In this document: positions 24,033 through 33,112 of the stretch, one piece after another
Numbering within the stretch: the stretch's first letter is position 1
Layout of the letters: every line of letters starts with the position of its first letter
Assembly: GCF_020873895.1 (NCBI RefSeq)
Contig: NZ_JAHWGT010000023.1
Coordinates: 1-64,000, forward strand
Direction: 5' to 3'
Length of the DNA: 64,000 nt
Source: Streptomyces sp. DH12
GTDB taxonomy: Bacteria; Actinomycetota; Actinomycetes; Streptomycetales; Streptomycetaceae
Translations under genes and position numbers: made by a program
The notes under the pieces: model-generated
Seen by the model: the letters and a program-made list of their open reading frames with translations, nothing else
What the model was told of the DNA's origin: nothing
Databases searched by the model: none

Positions 24033-25547
24033 GTGACCCGACCGACCGCGGACCTCGGGCTCGTCCCGACGCCTTCGAAACTCAGCAGGTCCGCCGGGGC
24101 CTTCGCCCTCGACGAGACGACGGCGATCCGCACCGCCCCGGGGGCCGCGCCCGCCGCCGCCCTGCTGCGTACGCTGCTGGCCCCCGCGACCGGTCTGCCG
24201 CTGCCGCTCGCCCCGGACGGCCGGATCGTCATCGTCCTCGACCCCGGCCTGGCCGGCCTCGGCGCGGAAGGCTACGGGCTGACCGTCAGCGACGAAGCGG
24301 TGCTGCTGCGCGCCGCGGGCGCCGCCGGGCTGCGCCACGGTGTCCAGACCATCCGGCAGCTCCTGCCCGCCGCCGCCCTCGGGGCGAAGCCGGTCCGCGG
24401 GGTGCGGTGGACGATCCCCGGCGTCGAGATCACGGACGTGCCCCGGTACGCCTGGCGCGGCGCGATGCTGGACGTGGCGCGCCACTTCCAGCCCGTCTCC
24501 TTCCTGCGGCGCTTCACCGACCTGCTGGCCATGCACAAGCTCGACGTGCTGCACCTGCACCTGACGGACGACCAGGGGTGGCGGATGCCCGTCGCGGCCT
24601 ACCCCGGGCTCACCGAGGTCGCGGGCGTGCCGCACGGCGGCGCGTACAGCCGCGAGGAGTTGCGCGGTCTGGTGGCGTACGCCGCCGAGCGGGGTGTCAC
24701 CGTCGTACCGGAGATCGAGATGCCGGGCCACGCGCGGGCCGCGCTGGCGGCCTACCCGCACCTCGGCAACTTCCCCGAGCGCCGACTGGACGTGTGGAAG
24801 AGCTGGGGGGTGTGCGACACCGTCCTCGGTGTCAGCGACGAGGTCCTCGACTTCTGCCGCACCGTACTGGGCGAGGTCATGGACACCTTCCCCTCGCCCT
24901 ACGTCCACGTCGGTGGCGACGAGTGCCCCACCACCGAGTGGCACCGCTCCCCCACCGCCCTGCGGCGCGTGACCGAGGAGGGGCTGGACGGCCCCGACGC
25001 GCTCCACGGGTGGTTCATGGAGCGCGTCGGGGACTTCCTGACCGGGCACGGGAGGCGGCCTCTGGGCTGGACGGAGACCGGTCGCGACCTGCCCGATTCC
25101 TTCACCGTCCTGGCCTGGCGCGACGAGGAGCACGGACTGGCGGCGGCCTGCCGCGGCCAGCCCGTGATCATGGCGCCGCACCGCTCCACGTACCTCGACT
25201 ACCCGCAGTCCGCCCACCCCGACGAACCGCCCGGCCAGTCCGGCGACGCGGTCGACCTGCGAGCCGTGTACGCCACCGAACCCGCACCCGCCCACTGGGA
25301 GGCGGCGACCGCCGCACGGGTGCTCGGCACCCAGGCGCAGCTGTGGACCGAGTACGTCGCCACCGCGGCGCACGCCGAGTACCTCGCCTTCCCCCGGCTG
25401 TGCGCCCTGGCCGACACCGCCTGGTCCGGCGGCCGCGACTGGCCCGGATTCCAGGCACGGCTGCACCACCACAGAACCCGGCTCGACGCTCTCGGAGTGC
25501 CGGGCCGTCCCTCCGCGATCCTTCGACCTGAGAGGACCATCAAGTGA
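24033..25547 (+). CDS. Beta-N-acetylhexosaminidase (GH20)
   Basis: 504 residues from GTG 24033. An N-terminal GH20b-like domain (about 1-135) is followed by the (beta/alpha)8 barrel. Signature blocks: RGAMLDVARHFQPVSFLRRF, HLTDDQGWRMPV, VVPEIEMPGHARA, and the catalytic pair Asp296-Glu297 in HVGGDECP, where Asp positions the acetamido group for substrate-assisted catalysis and Glu is the acid. A Trp-rich C-terminal block (LGTQAQLWTEYV) completes the site. There is no signal peptide, so it acts in the cytosol on the imported oligosaccharide, releasing terminal GlcNAc or GalNAc. Its stop overlaps the GH16 start by 4 bases, which suggests linked expression. Confidence 0.92.
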   Translation: MTRPTADLGLVPTPSKLSRSAGAFALDETTAIRTAPGAAPAAALLRTLLAPATGLPLPLAPDGRIVIVLDPGLAGLGAEGYGLTVSDEAVLLRAAGAAGLRHGVQTIRQLLPAAALGAKPVRGVRWTIPGVEITDVPRYAWRGAMLDVARHFQPVSFLRRFTDLLAMHKLDVLHLHLTDDQGWRMPVAAYPGLTEVAGVPHGGAYSREELRGLVAYAAERGVTVVPEIEMPGHARAALAAYPHLGNFPERRLDVWKSWGVCDTVLGVSDEVLDFCRTVLGEVMDTFPSPYVHVGGDECPTTEWHRSPTALRRVTEEGLDGPDALHGWFMERVGDFLTGHGRRPLGWTETGRDLPDSFTVLAWRDEEHGLAAACRGQPVIMAPHRSTYLDYPQSAHPDEPPGQSGDAVDLRAVYATEPAPAHWEAATAARVLGTQAQLWTEYVATAAHAEYLAFPRLCALADTAWSGGRDWPGFQARLHHHRTRLDALGVPGRPSAILRPERTIK

Positions 25548-26974
25548 CCACCATCAGCACGAGCAAGAAAACGCGCACCACGCGGATCCGCGCGGCCCTG
25601 GCGGCCGCCCTGCTGGCCGGCCTCGGCTGCGCCACCCTGCCGGCGGCACCCGCCGCCGCCGCCGGCGAATCGCTGACCGTGCAGTACCGGCAGAGCGCCA
25701 CCGGCAGCGACCAGGCCGAACCCTGGCTCAAGGCCGTCAACACCGGCACCGCCCCGGTCTCCCTCAGCCAGGTCAGGATCCGGTACTACTTCAAGGCCGA
25801 CGCCGGCGCCTCGTACACCTTCGCCTGCTCCTGGGCGGTCAAGGGCTGCGGGAACATCACGGGCACCTTCGGCTCCCTCGCCCGGCCGACCGCCACCGCC
25901 GACCGCTACCTGGAGATCGGTTTCACGGCCGGCGCCGGCACCCTCGCGCCCGGCGCGGACACCGGCGACATGCAGCTGCGCTTCCACCGCTCCAACTGGC
26001 AGCCGCTGAACCAGCACGACGACTACTCCTTCGGCCCCGCCCAGACGTCGTACGGCAACTGGTCCAAGGTCACCGCCAGTGTCGGCGGTACGCCGGTGTG
26101 GGGGACGGCCCCCGAGGGCGACGGCCCGGGGCCCGGCCCGGACCCGACCGATCCGCCGGCCGGGGGCGCCACGCTCTTCGACGACTTCGACTACACCTCC
26201 CACACCGACCCGGCGATCGGCGCCCACGGCTGGAGCGTGCGGTCCGACGCGGGCGGGCCGGGGGTGCCCGGCGCGACCTGGGCGGCGCAGAACGTCACGT
26301 TCGCCAAGGAGGGGACCAACTCGGTCATGAACCTGGAGACCTCGACAGCCGGCACGCCCCAGTCGACGAAGCACACCGAAGTCCTCACCAAGGCCATGAA
26401 GTTCAAGAACGGCACCTACGCGGCGCGGGTGCGGTTCTCCGACGCGCCGAGGTCGGGGCCTGACGGCGACCGCGTCGTGCAGACGTTCTTCACCATCAAC
26501 GACCTCAAGGCGCCGATGGCGGACGACTACGCCGAGTACGACTTCGAGTACCTGCCCAACGGCGGCTGGGGCGAGCCCGCCAACATCCTCTACGTCACCT
26601 CGTGGGAGACCTACCGGCCCGACCCCTGGGAGGCCGTCAACCAGCACTCGGAGTCCCGCACCAGCCACGCCGGCTGGCACGACCTCGTCGTCACCATCGA
26701 CGACAGCGACATCACCTACTACGTCGACGGCCGGGAGTTCGGCCGCCATGACGCCCGCTACCTGCCCGAACGGCCGATGTCCATCAACTTCAACCAGTGG
26801 CTCATCGACCTGGCGGGCCAGACCGGCACCACTCCGCGCGCCTACGACCAGAAGGTCGACTACGTGCTCCACGTCAAGGACCGGGTTCTGACCCCGGCCC
26901 AGGTCGCCGCGAAGGTCGCCGCCTACCGGGCGGCGGGCACCACCTTCGAGGACACGGTGCCCGCGAGTCAGTGA
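25544..26974 (+). CDS. Secreted CBM3-GH16 glycoside hydrolase
   Basis: 476 residues from a GTG inside the GH20 stop. A Sec signal peptide (basic KKTRTTRIR, then a hydrophobic core, AAPAAAAG) is followed by a family 3 carbohydrate-binding module (about 35-185: LTVQYRQSATGSDQAEPWLKA, VRIRYYF, YLEIGFTAGAGTL). A Gly/Pro/Asp linker joins it to a GH16 domain (about 205-476). The GH16 catalytic signature is Glu331-Tyr-Asp333-Phe-Glu335 (nucleophile, helper Asp, acid/base). GH16 enzymes cleave internal beta-1,3 or beta-1,4 bonds in glucans, galactans or keratan-like glycans. Being linked to GH20 and an importer, it likely cuts a hexosamine-containing polymer outside the cell. Its exact substrate is unknown. 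Confidence 0.88.
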   Translation: MTTISTSKKTRTTRIRAALAAALLAGLGCATLPAAPAAAAGESLTVQYRQSATGSDQAEPWLKAVNTGTAPVSLSQVRIRYYFKADAGASYTFACSWAVKGCGNITGTFGSLARPTATADRYLEIGFTAGAGTLAPGADTGDMQLRFHRSNWQPLNQHDDYSFGPAQTSYGNWSKVTASVGGTPVWGTAPEGDGPGPGPDPTDPPAGGATLFDDFDYTSHTDPAIGAHGWSVRSDAGGPGVPGATWAAQNVTFAKEGTNSVMNLETSTAGTPQSTKHTEVLTKAMKFKNGTYAARVRFSDAPRSGPDGDRVVQTFFTINDLKAPMADDYAEYDFEYLPNGGWGEPANILYVTSWETYRPDPWEAVNQHSESRTSHAGWHDLVVTIDDSDITYYVDGREFGRHDARYLPERPMSINFNQWLIDLAGQTGTTPRAYDQKVDYVLHVKDRVLTPAQVAAKVAAYRAAGTTFEDTVPASQ

Positions 26975-26983
26975 CCGCCCGCG

Positions 26984-27014
26984 GCGGGCGGACGCCGTCT
27001 GCGCGTCCGCCCGC
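26984..27014 (+). terminator. Hairpin terminator of the sugar-utilisation operon
   Basis: A perfect 12-bp inverted repeat (GCGGGCGGACGC / GCGTCCGCCCGC) with a 7-base loop starts 10 bases after the GH16 stop. Confidence 0.85.
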
Positions 27015-27509
27015 ACGCGCCCGCCGCGCCCGCCCCGCCCGCGAGACCGGCCTGCCGCGACGGGCCTCGCCCTTCGGCCGCCGGCGCTCTCGCTGGTCAG
27101 TGGCCCCCGTGCTCATCCTCTCGACGCCGGGCTTCGCTCCGCCCGCGCACGGCGGCCACTGAGCGTGTCCCGGGCAGCGCCTCCGAGGAACCGGTCCGCA
27201 CGCGCTCCCCAGCCCCTCGGAACCCCCCCCCGATTCTCCCGTGAAGATCCCTCGCCGGGGCCCGCCGGGGACGGCTTCCGCCTGCGCCGCCTCCTCGACC
27301 CGGCCCAGGCCGTGTCCCGCAGCCCGGGGTCGGTCGGCAGCGCGTCCGCGGCCAGGCACCGGCCACCTCCCGGCCGCCCCGCCCCTCCTGCCGGTCGACC
27401 CGCCCGCCTCCCCCGGACCCGGGCCGCCTCCCCTCCCCGGGCGCCGCCCCCTCAGGGACGACGGGTCGGACGGGCCGGCGTCGACGACGTACGTCCGCAC
27501 GCCCCGCTG
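27015..27509. other. Convergent intergenic spacer, no gene seen
   Basis: About 495 bases lie between the GH16 operon and the 3' end of the SpoIIE-type phosphatase gene. It is CG-rich, with long C runs, and open frames on both strands lack normal codon bias and ribosome-binding sites. I see nothing here beyond unassigned sequence. Confidence 0.5.
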
Positions 27510-29588
27510 TCACCGCTCCTGGCCGCCCCCGGGCGGGGAGGGTACGGCGGTGAGGGCCAGGACGGCGAGGTCGTCGCGCAGCCGGGTGCCCCACCAGTCA
27601 CGGGCGTCGGCCAGCATCGCCGCGACGAGGTCGTTGGAGACCGTGCCGCCGTGCACCGCGGTGGCGGCGACGAGGGCGGCGAGGTCCTCGGGTTCCCGTT
27701 GGTCGCGGGCGCCGGCGCCCTCCGTGAAGCCGTCGGTGTAGAGCACCAGCGACTCGCCCGGGCCGAGGTCCAGCTCGTGCACCGGGTACTGCGGGGTGTC
27801 CAGGACGCCGAGCAAGGGCCCTCGCAGGGCGAGGGGGGCGGTGCGGCCGTCCGCGCGGCGCAGCAGCGGCGCGGGGTGTCCGGCGGAGGTGATGCGCAGA
27901 CGCGCCGGGGTGCGGGTGGGGTCCAGGACGGCGTAGACGAGCGTGCAGAAGGGGGTGTCCTGGCGCTTCAGGGCCTTGTTGACCAGCGGGAGGACGTAGG
28001 AGGGGTCGCTGGTGTGCTGGGTGGCCGTCCACAGTGTGTGGCGCACCAGGCCGGTGATAGCCGCGGCGGCGGGCCCCTTGCCGCAGACGTCGCCGAGGAC
28101 CAGGACGTGGTGGCCGTCGGGGGCGGTGAACGCGTCGTAGAAGTCGCCACCGATGTGCAGGCCCTCCCCGAAGGGCACGTAGCGGGCGGCGAGGTCGAAG
28201 CCGGGCACGTTGATCAGGCGCGGAGGGAGCAGGGGGCGCTCCAGGGCCTGGGTGGTGGCGCGCAGGCGGTGCAGGAGCCGGTCCTGCTGGATGCCGACAG
28301 CTATCTGGTCGGCGAGGTTCTCCAGGGTGGTCAGGGTGGAGCCGGGCAGGGCCAGGCGGGTGGCGAGGGTCAGGACGCCGATCAGCTGGCCGCCGGTGAT
28401 CAGGGGCAGGCCCACGGACGAGCCGCTGTCGGAGTCGTGACCGGTGGCGTACGGGGAGGTGGGGAGGCGGGCGGTGTCCGGGTGGCGTCCGCGGGCGGAG
28501 AGGACCTGCTCGACCAGGTGGCGCTCGGTCTCCCCGCAGGAGGCCGGGCCCGCCGCGCCGTCACCGTCGAGGTCCTCGGCGCAGGAGGTGTGGGTGGGCT
28601 GGCCCTGCTCGTCCACGATCCAGATGCACACCCGGTCGGCGCCCAGGCGCTCGGCCGTGGCGCGTACGCATCGGTACAGACGCCGCGGCAGCGGTCCCGC
28701 ATCGGTCATGGCGGCGGCCACCTCGGCGGTGAGCAGGGCCTGACCGGTTCGTTCGGCGAGTCTTCGCTGGGCGTGCAGGCGGTCGGTGACGTCGTCGGCC
28801 AGGACCAGCGTGCGGGTGCGGCCCTCGGCGTCGAGGACCTGCTGGGCGGAGACGCGCAGGGCTTGGGAGGTGCCGTCGGCGCGGGAGCGTTCGAAGACGG
28901 CGTCGGCTTCGGAGGTGTGCGGGGGCGCGGCCGCGGACAGGTGCCGCTCCAGTGGTTCGCGGTCCTCGGCGGGGAACAGGTCGGTGAGCGGCCGGTGCAG
29001 GATCCCGGCTTCGGTGAGCTCCAGGGTCTCGGCGGCGCGCCGGTTCCAGGCGATGACCTCCTTGCCGTCGAGCATGAGGGCTCCGATGGGAGCCTGGGTG
29101 AGGAACTGGCCCAGCAGCCGCTCTCCCAGCTGCCGGCCGAGCGTCGTGCCGCCCGCGGCAAGCTGCTGCTGGGCCGACGCCTGGGCCGCGGCGTGGGCCC
29201 GGCGGTCCAGCAGGGCGCGCAGGAGGCGGGAGACGGCGGTGGGCAGCGGTCGTGTCCGCTCGCGCACCCGGGTGACGACGTCGCCCGGGAACAGCAGGGG
29301 GAGGACGGCGAGTTCGGCCTCGGTGGCGGGAGTCGCCACCACCGCCACGGCCAGGTCGGCCGGGTGCGGGCGCAGCGAATGGACCAGGCCCGCCGGGGCG
29401 GGCACGTCCTCGGCGAGCACCACCACGGTGGGCCGGCGCTCGCCGGGCGCCCCGGCGGTGAAGGCCGGCGCGTCACCGGCCGTGGTCTCGGCGAACTCGG
29501 CGCTGTCCGTCAGCTCGCCGCGCAGGACCCGTACCGTCGGTTCGTCGACGTCGACCAGCAGGACCAGGGGCAGGGCGGCCGGGTCCAT
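27510..29588 (-). CDS. PP2C-type (SpoIIE) phosphatase with receiver-like, PAS and GAF domains
   Basis: 692 residues. Residues 1-110 look like a degenerate receiver domain (LPLVLLVDVDEPTVRVLRGEL). About 160-270 is a PAS domain (LTQAPIGALMLDGKEVIAWNRRAAETLEL). About 290-430 is a GAF domain (LGADRVCIWIVDEQGQPTHTSC). About 450-685 is the SpoIIE phosphatase, with metal-binding motifs IGGDFYDAF, VLGDVCGKGPAAA and YTDGFTEG, ending DDLAVLALT. Such enzymes dephosphorylate STAS antagonists and so free sigma factors of the SigB type. Its ATG lies one base after the stop of the acyl-CoA dehydrogenase gene, so the two are translated together. The signal sensed by PAS/GAF is unknown. Confidence 0.9.
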   Translation of the reverse strand: MDPAALPLVLLVDVDEPTVRVLRGELTDSAEFAETTAGDAPAFTAGAPGERRPTVVVLAEDVPAPAGLVHSLRPHPADLAVAVVATPATEAELAVLPLLFPGDVVTRVRERTRPLPTAVSRLLRALLDRRAHAAAQASAQQQLAAGGTTLGRQLGERLLGQFLTQAPIGALMLDGKEVIAWNRRAAETLELTEAGILHRPLTDLFPAEDREPLERHLSAAAPPHTSEADAVFERSRADGTSQALRVSAQQVLDAEGRTRTLVLADDVTDRLHAQRRLAERTGQALLTAEVAAAMTDAGPLPRRLYRCVRATAERLGADRVCIWIVDEQGQPTHTSCAEDLDGDGAAGPASCGETERHLVEQVLSARGRHPDTARLPTSPYATGHDSDSGSSVGLPLITGGQLIGVLTLATRLALPGSTLTTLENLADQIAVGIQQDRLLHRLRATTQALERPLLPPRLINVPGFDLAARYVPFGEGLHIGGDFYDAFTAPDGHHVLVLGDVCGKGPAAAAITGLVRHTLWTATQHTSDPSYVLPLVNKALKRQDTPFCTLVYAVLDPTRTPARLRITSAGHPAPLLRRADGRTAPLALRGPLLGVLDTPQYPVHELDLGPGESLVLYTDGFTEGAGARDQREPEDLAALVAATAVHGGTVSNDLVAAMLADARDWWGTRLRDDLAVLALTAVPSPPGGGQER

Positions 29589-29589
29589 C

Positions 29590-30750
29590 TCAGCCCTCCA
29601 GCAGTGGTTCGTCCAGCAGGGCCCGGCCCGCCCACACCCGCAGCAGGTCGGTGCCGGGGGACATCACATGGGCCGCGCGGGCGTCGCGCAGCATGCGGTG
29701 CAGGGGGGAGCGTTCGCCGTAGCCGACCCCGCCGACGAGGGTGAGGGCGTCGTTGACGGTGGCCTCGGCCGCCTCCGCCACCTCCGCCTTGGCCGAGGCC
29801 AGGCCCAGCAGCGCCTCCGGCCCGCCGATGTCCGCTTCGACGGCCGCGTGGTGGATCAGCCGCCGGGTGCGCTCCACCCGGGCCCACATCGTGCCCAGCC
29901 GGTGCTGGACGACCTGGTGGCCGGAGGGGTGCCGGTTCGAACGCGTCCGCTTGCGCTGGAGCAGGTGGGTGCGGGCCTCTTCCAGGGCGGCCGCGGCGAC
30001 ACCGAGATAGGTGCCGGCCATGGCCATGAGGAAGTAGGGGGCGACGACGTTGAAGACGTACCAGATCTCGTCGCCGGGCTCCCCCAGCAGACACCGGTCC
30101 GGGATCTCCACACCGGGCAGTCCCAGCCCGCGTGAGGCGTTTCCGCGCATGCCGAAGCCCTGCCAGGGCTCGCCCCACACCAGTCCCGGCGTGCCGGCGT
30201 CCACCACGGTGCAGGAGAACTGTCCCGGTGGCGTGTCCGGTCCGCTCGCCACCGCGGACAGCACGTAGGAATCGGCGTGAGCGGCGTTGGTGACGAAGCT
30301 CTTCGCACCGGTCAGACGCAGCCGACCCGCCCCCGCCCGCTCCATCCGCGTCTGCGGCAGCCAGAACTCGCCGCCCGTGCCCGGTTCGGACAGCGCCAGC
30401 GTGGTCAGGTGCTCCCCGGCCGCGATCGGCTCCAGGTACTCCTTGCGCTGACGATCACTGGCTTTCGCGGCGAGCACCGCGGAGCCCACCAGGTGCATGC
30501 CGAAGCAGATCGAGGTGGACGCGCACGCCCTCCCGGTCACCTCACCGACCTGCGCGACCGCCAGAAGTCCGTGCCCCATGCCGCCCGAGTCCTCGGGCAC
30601 CACGAGCCCGCCCAGACGTCTCCGCAGCGCCCCCACACCCTGCTCCGGCCACCGCTGCTCCTCGTCGACAGCGGCCGCCCGGGGCGCGAGGACCTCCGCG
30701 GCGATCTCCTGGGCCGCGGAAAGCGCGGCACCCAGTTCGTTACGTGCCAC
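29590..30750 (-). CDS. Acyl-CoA dehydrogenase family flavoprotein
   Basis: 386 residues from GTG 30750, with GGAG 8 bases upstream; a GTG at 30759 is also possible. The family order is clear: an N-terminal helical domain (LAPRAAAVDEEQRWPEQGV, LVVPEDSGGMGHG), then the beta domain with the FAD-contact motif LALSEPGTGGEFWLPQT, FVTNAAHADSYVL and GFGMRGNASRGL. The C-terminal helical domain includes ATVNDALTLVGGVGYGERSPLHRMLRDARA, which normally interacts with FAD at the subunit interface. Likely reaction: alpha,beta-dehydrogenation of an acyl-CoA or another substrate. No other beta-oxidation gene is adjacent. The only partner is the SpoIIE phosphatase gene downstream, which is unusual. Confidence 0.88.
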   Translation of the reverse strand: MARNELGAALSAAQEIAAEVLAPRAAAVDEEQRWPEQGVGALRRRLGGLVVPEDSGGMGHGLLAVAQVGEVTGRACASTSICFGMHLVGSAVLAAKASDRQRKEYLEPIAAGEHLTTLALSEPGTGGEFWLPQTRMERAGAGRLRLTGAKSFVTNAAHADSYVLSAVASGPDTPPGQFSCTVVDAGTPGLVWGEPWQGFGMRGNASRGLGLPGVEIPDRCLLGEPGDEIWYVFNVVAPYFLMAMAGTYLGVAAAALEEARTHLLQRKRTRSNRHPSGHQVVQHRLGTMWARVERTRRLIHHAAVEADIGGPEALLGLASAKAEVAEAAEATVNDALTLVGGVGYGERSPLHRMLRDARAAHVMSPGTDLLRVWAGRALLDEPLLEG

Positions 30751-31192
30751 TGACTTCACTCCGCTCCGTCGCACGACCGCCGCCGCAGAATCCGCACCGG
30801 AATCATTGCCGGGCAACAACAAACGGCCAGCCTACGACATGGGCCGCGGCACTCCTCATACCGACGCTGCCGGGCCCGTGCGAGCGGTCGTCCCGCGACA
30901 TTCCCCGGGTGGACCCGGCCGCTCCGGGGGCCACCGCTCGCCCCGCCGGGGCTGCGCCTGCCGCACGGCAGGCCCGCGCCTCCACGCGCACCCGGTGTGT
31001 GGGTACGGCTCCCGCCTCCAGCGGCCCTGCGGCTCGTGCCCTGGAGTGGGTGCTACTCGAGGTGGGCGAGGCCGTCGGCGGTGACGGTGGGGCGACCCGA
31101 GGTGCGGGCAGCGGCGAAGGGTGCCGGAAGCCGGGGAGGCGGGAGGCGGACGCCCGGGTCGAGCCGGCGCGGAGGGGCTTGAGGCCGACGAT
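30751..31192. other. Intergenic region, no gene seen
   Basis: About 440 bases before the acyl-CoA dehydrogenase start contain its promoter but no recognisable gene. Slightly lower GC just upstream of the start (30780-30850, with ACAACAAACGG) fits a promoter. No tRNA or terminator was recognised. Confidence 0.45.
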
Positions 31193-31579
31193 TCAGTAGG
31201 CGCCCATGTACCAGAACGCGGCGCCGAGGAAGACCGGAAGGGTGAAGGCCATCTGCAGGATCCAGGGGGTGGCCGTCCCGTCCTCGGGCAGGTCCGGGTT
31301 GTCTGCGCGCTCCGCCATGTAGGCGCGCATCGCCTTCCGGTGGCCGATCATTCCCGTGGCGATGGCGAGGTTGATTCCGCAGTAGACCGGAAGCATCTCG
31401 GTGAGCGGCCTCTGGTTCACGGTGGCGTAGGCGAGGGCCCCGGCGAAAACCACCGCGGGGCCGCAGGAGACGAATATCTTCTGACGCGTGGTGATCATGC
31501 CCGGGAGCATGGCCGCGAGGTACGGGACGACGCTGAAGGCCGCGAGGAGCCACCAGAGCGGCGAGGTTGTGTCCAGCAT
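31193..31579 (-). CDS. Small four-helix membrane protein of unknown function
   Basis: 128 residues from an ATG preceded by GAAAGAAAAG. The protein is almost all membrane: segments LWWLLAAFSVVPYLAAMLPG, IFVSCGPAVVFAGALAYATV, MLPVYCGINLAIATGMIG and ILQMAFTLPVFLGAAFWYMG. A charged loop, HRKAMRAYMAERADNPDLPED, separates the third and fourth. Both ends are short. I do not recognise the family. It stands alone, so context gives no clue to its role. Confidence 0.65.
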   Translation of the reverse strand: MLDTTSPLWWLLAAFSVVPYLAAMLPGMITTRQKIFVSCGPAVVFAGALAYATVNQRPLTEMLPVYCGINLAIATGMIGHRKAMRAYMAERADNPDLPEDGTATPWILQMAFTLPVFLGAAFWYMGAY

Positions 31580-31888
31580 CTTTTCTTTCGTTTCTTCGGT
31601 GTCGTGGCATGCGGCCCGGGGCGTCGACGGAAACGACTGCACGACCGCGGTGACCACGACCGTGGACGACGAGGAGAAGTCCCTCGCCGCATCGCGAAGA
31701 ACGCCTGGACGCGCGTCGGCGAGGCAGCCGACTTCGTTGGCAGCGAGCAGGTGGTCGTCAAGCTCGTAGCCGAGCGGCAGGGTCACGTGACCCGCCGTGG
31801 CGCCCACGCTCCTCCCTACGGCCGCTCGTGCGCGGGACGGCGTCGGGGTCCGGGCCGCCGGGCGGGGGCGCCGGGGCGCCCGCGCCGG
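31580..31888. other. Intergenic region, no gene seen
   Basis: This lies upstream of the small membrane protein and downstream of the AI-2E transporter gene. Minus-strand translation continues openly from the membrane protein but lacks a good start or family match, so I treat it as leader sequence. Confidence 0.4.
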
Positions 31889-31948
31889 GTGGGTGTCACG
31901 ACGGGGTGGTCGGGGCGGGTGGGTGTCACGACGGGGTGGTCGGGGCGG
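31889..31948. repeat. 30-bp tandem duplication overlapping the stop of the AI-2E family gene
   Basis: Two adjacent copies of a 30-bp unit beginning GTGGGTGTCACGACGGGG (31889-31918 and 31919-31948). The second copy holds the last codons and TGA of the minus-strand gene; the first repeats them just after the stop. Confidence 0.8.
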
Positions 31949-33041
31949 GGTCGGGGGTGTCGGTCTGGGGTTCCTGTCGGGGGTCTCCGAGCTGTTCGCG
32001 CAGGTAGTTCCAGATCACCGCGATCAGTGCCGCCGCCGGTACCGCGAGGAGGCTGCCCACGATGCCGGCCAGGCTGCCGCCCAGCGTGACGGCGAGGAGG
32101 ATGACCGCCGCGTGGAGGCCGAGGCCGCGGCTCTGGATCATGGGCTGGAAGACGTTGCCCTCCAGCTGCTGCACCACCACGATGATCGCCAGCACGAGCA
32201 GCGCGTCCGTCAGACCGTTCGAGACCAGGGCGATGAGCACCGCGACCAGTCCGGCGAAGAGGGCGCCGACGATCGGTACGAACGCGGACACGAAGGTCAG
32301 TACCGCCAGCGGAAGCACCAGCGGGACGTCGAGGATCCACAGGCCGATGCCGATGAGGACGGCGTCGATCAACCCGACGAACGCCTGGGAGCGCACGAAC
32401 GCGCCGAGGGTCTCCCAGCTGCGCGCGGCCACGGTCGGGACGTCCGTGGCCAGCCGACCGGGGAGCTGGCGGGTCAGCCAGGGCAGGAACCGGGGGCCGT
32501 CCTTCAGGAAGAAGAACATGAGGAAGAGGGCCAGTACCGCGGTCACCACCCCGTTCACGACGGTGCTCACGCCGGTGACCACGGCGGTGACCATGCTGCC
32601 GATGCTGTCCTGGATCCGGGCGACGGCCGCGTCGAAGGCTCCGGTGATCTGGTCGTCCCCGACGTTCAGCGGCGGCCCGGCGGCCCACTCGCGCACCCGT
32701 TGGATGCCTTCCACCACGCCGTCGGTCAGCTCCGCGGACTGCGCCCCCACCGGCACCACGATCAGCGCGACGATGCCGGTGGCGACGAGCAGGAACACCA
32801 CCGTGACCACCGACGCGGCCAGGGCCGGGGCCCAGCCGTGCCGGCGCAGGAAGCGGGCGAGCGGCCAGGTGAGGGTGGTGAGGAACAGGCCCACGATCAG
32901 CGGCCAGACCACCGACCACATCCGCCCCAGGAGCCACAGAGCCGCCGTGGCCGCCACGACCACCAGCAGCAGTTGGCCGGAGACGCGTGCCGAGGTGCGC
33001 AACGCGGCGGCGGTTTTCGTGGAACTCAACGAAGCAGGCAT
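31926..33041 (-). CDS. AI-2E family transporter (PF01594 permease)
   Basis: 371 residues from ATG 33041, with AGGGTG upstream. It has about eight membrane segments in the family pattern: two at the N-terminus (LLLVVVAATAALWLLG, VVWPLIVGLFLTTLTWP), a large soluble loop (about 105-155), then LALFLMFFFLKDGPRFLPW and the C-terminal bundle. The signature QLEGNVFQPMIQSRGLGLHAAVILLAV is near residue 300. Members act as exporters of small molecules (autoinducer-2, indole) or as Na+/H+ antiporters, so the substrate is open. The acidic/Pro-rich tail after about 345 is disordered. The gene stands apart from the methyltransferase gene upstream, separated by 71 bases. Confidence 0.88.
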   Translation of the reverse strand: MPASLSSTKTAAALRTSARVSGQLLLVVVAATAALWLLGRMWSVVWPLIVGLFLTTLTWPLARFLRRHGWAPALAASVVTVVFLLVATGIVALIVVPVGAQSAELTDGVVEGIQRVREWAAGPPLNVGDDQITGAFDAAVARIQDSIGSMVTAVVTGVSTVVNGVVTAVLALFLMFFFLKDGPRFLPWLTRQLPGRLATDVPTVAARSWETLGAFVRSQAFVGLIDAVLIGIGLWILDVPLVLPLAVLTFVSAFVPIVGALFAGLVAVLIALVSNGLTDALLVLAIIVVVQQLEGNVFQPMIQSRGLGLHAAVILLAVTLGGSLAGIVGSLLAVPAAALIAVIWNYLREQLGDPRQEPQTDTPDPAPTTPS

Positions 33042-33112
33042 GCCAGCACCCTATGGGCAGCCCCGCCGCGCTCCCTCACCCCTGCCGGTGGAGGCCGTCG
33101 GGCCGCCGGCCG

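Noticed and set aside
26975-27594. Extra genes after the GH16 operon
   Set aside because: The frames there have atypical codon use, no ribosome-binding site and no family similarity. A strong terminator follows the GH16 gene.
30997-31060. tRNA-like stretch (GGTACGGCTCCCGCC...)
   Set aside because: No cloverleaf can be drawn: the T-loop GTTCGA and a matched acceptor stem are missing.
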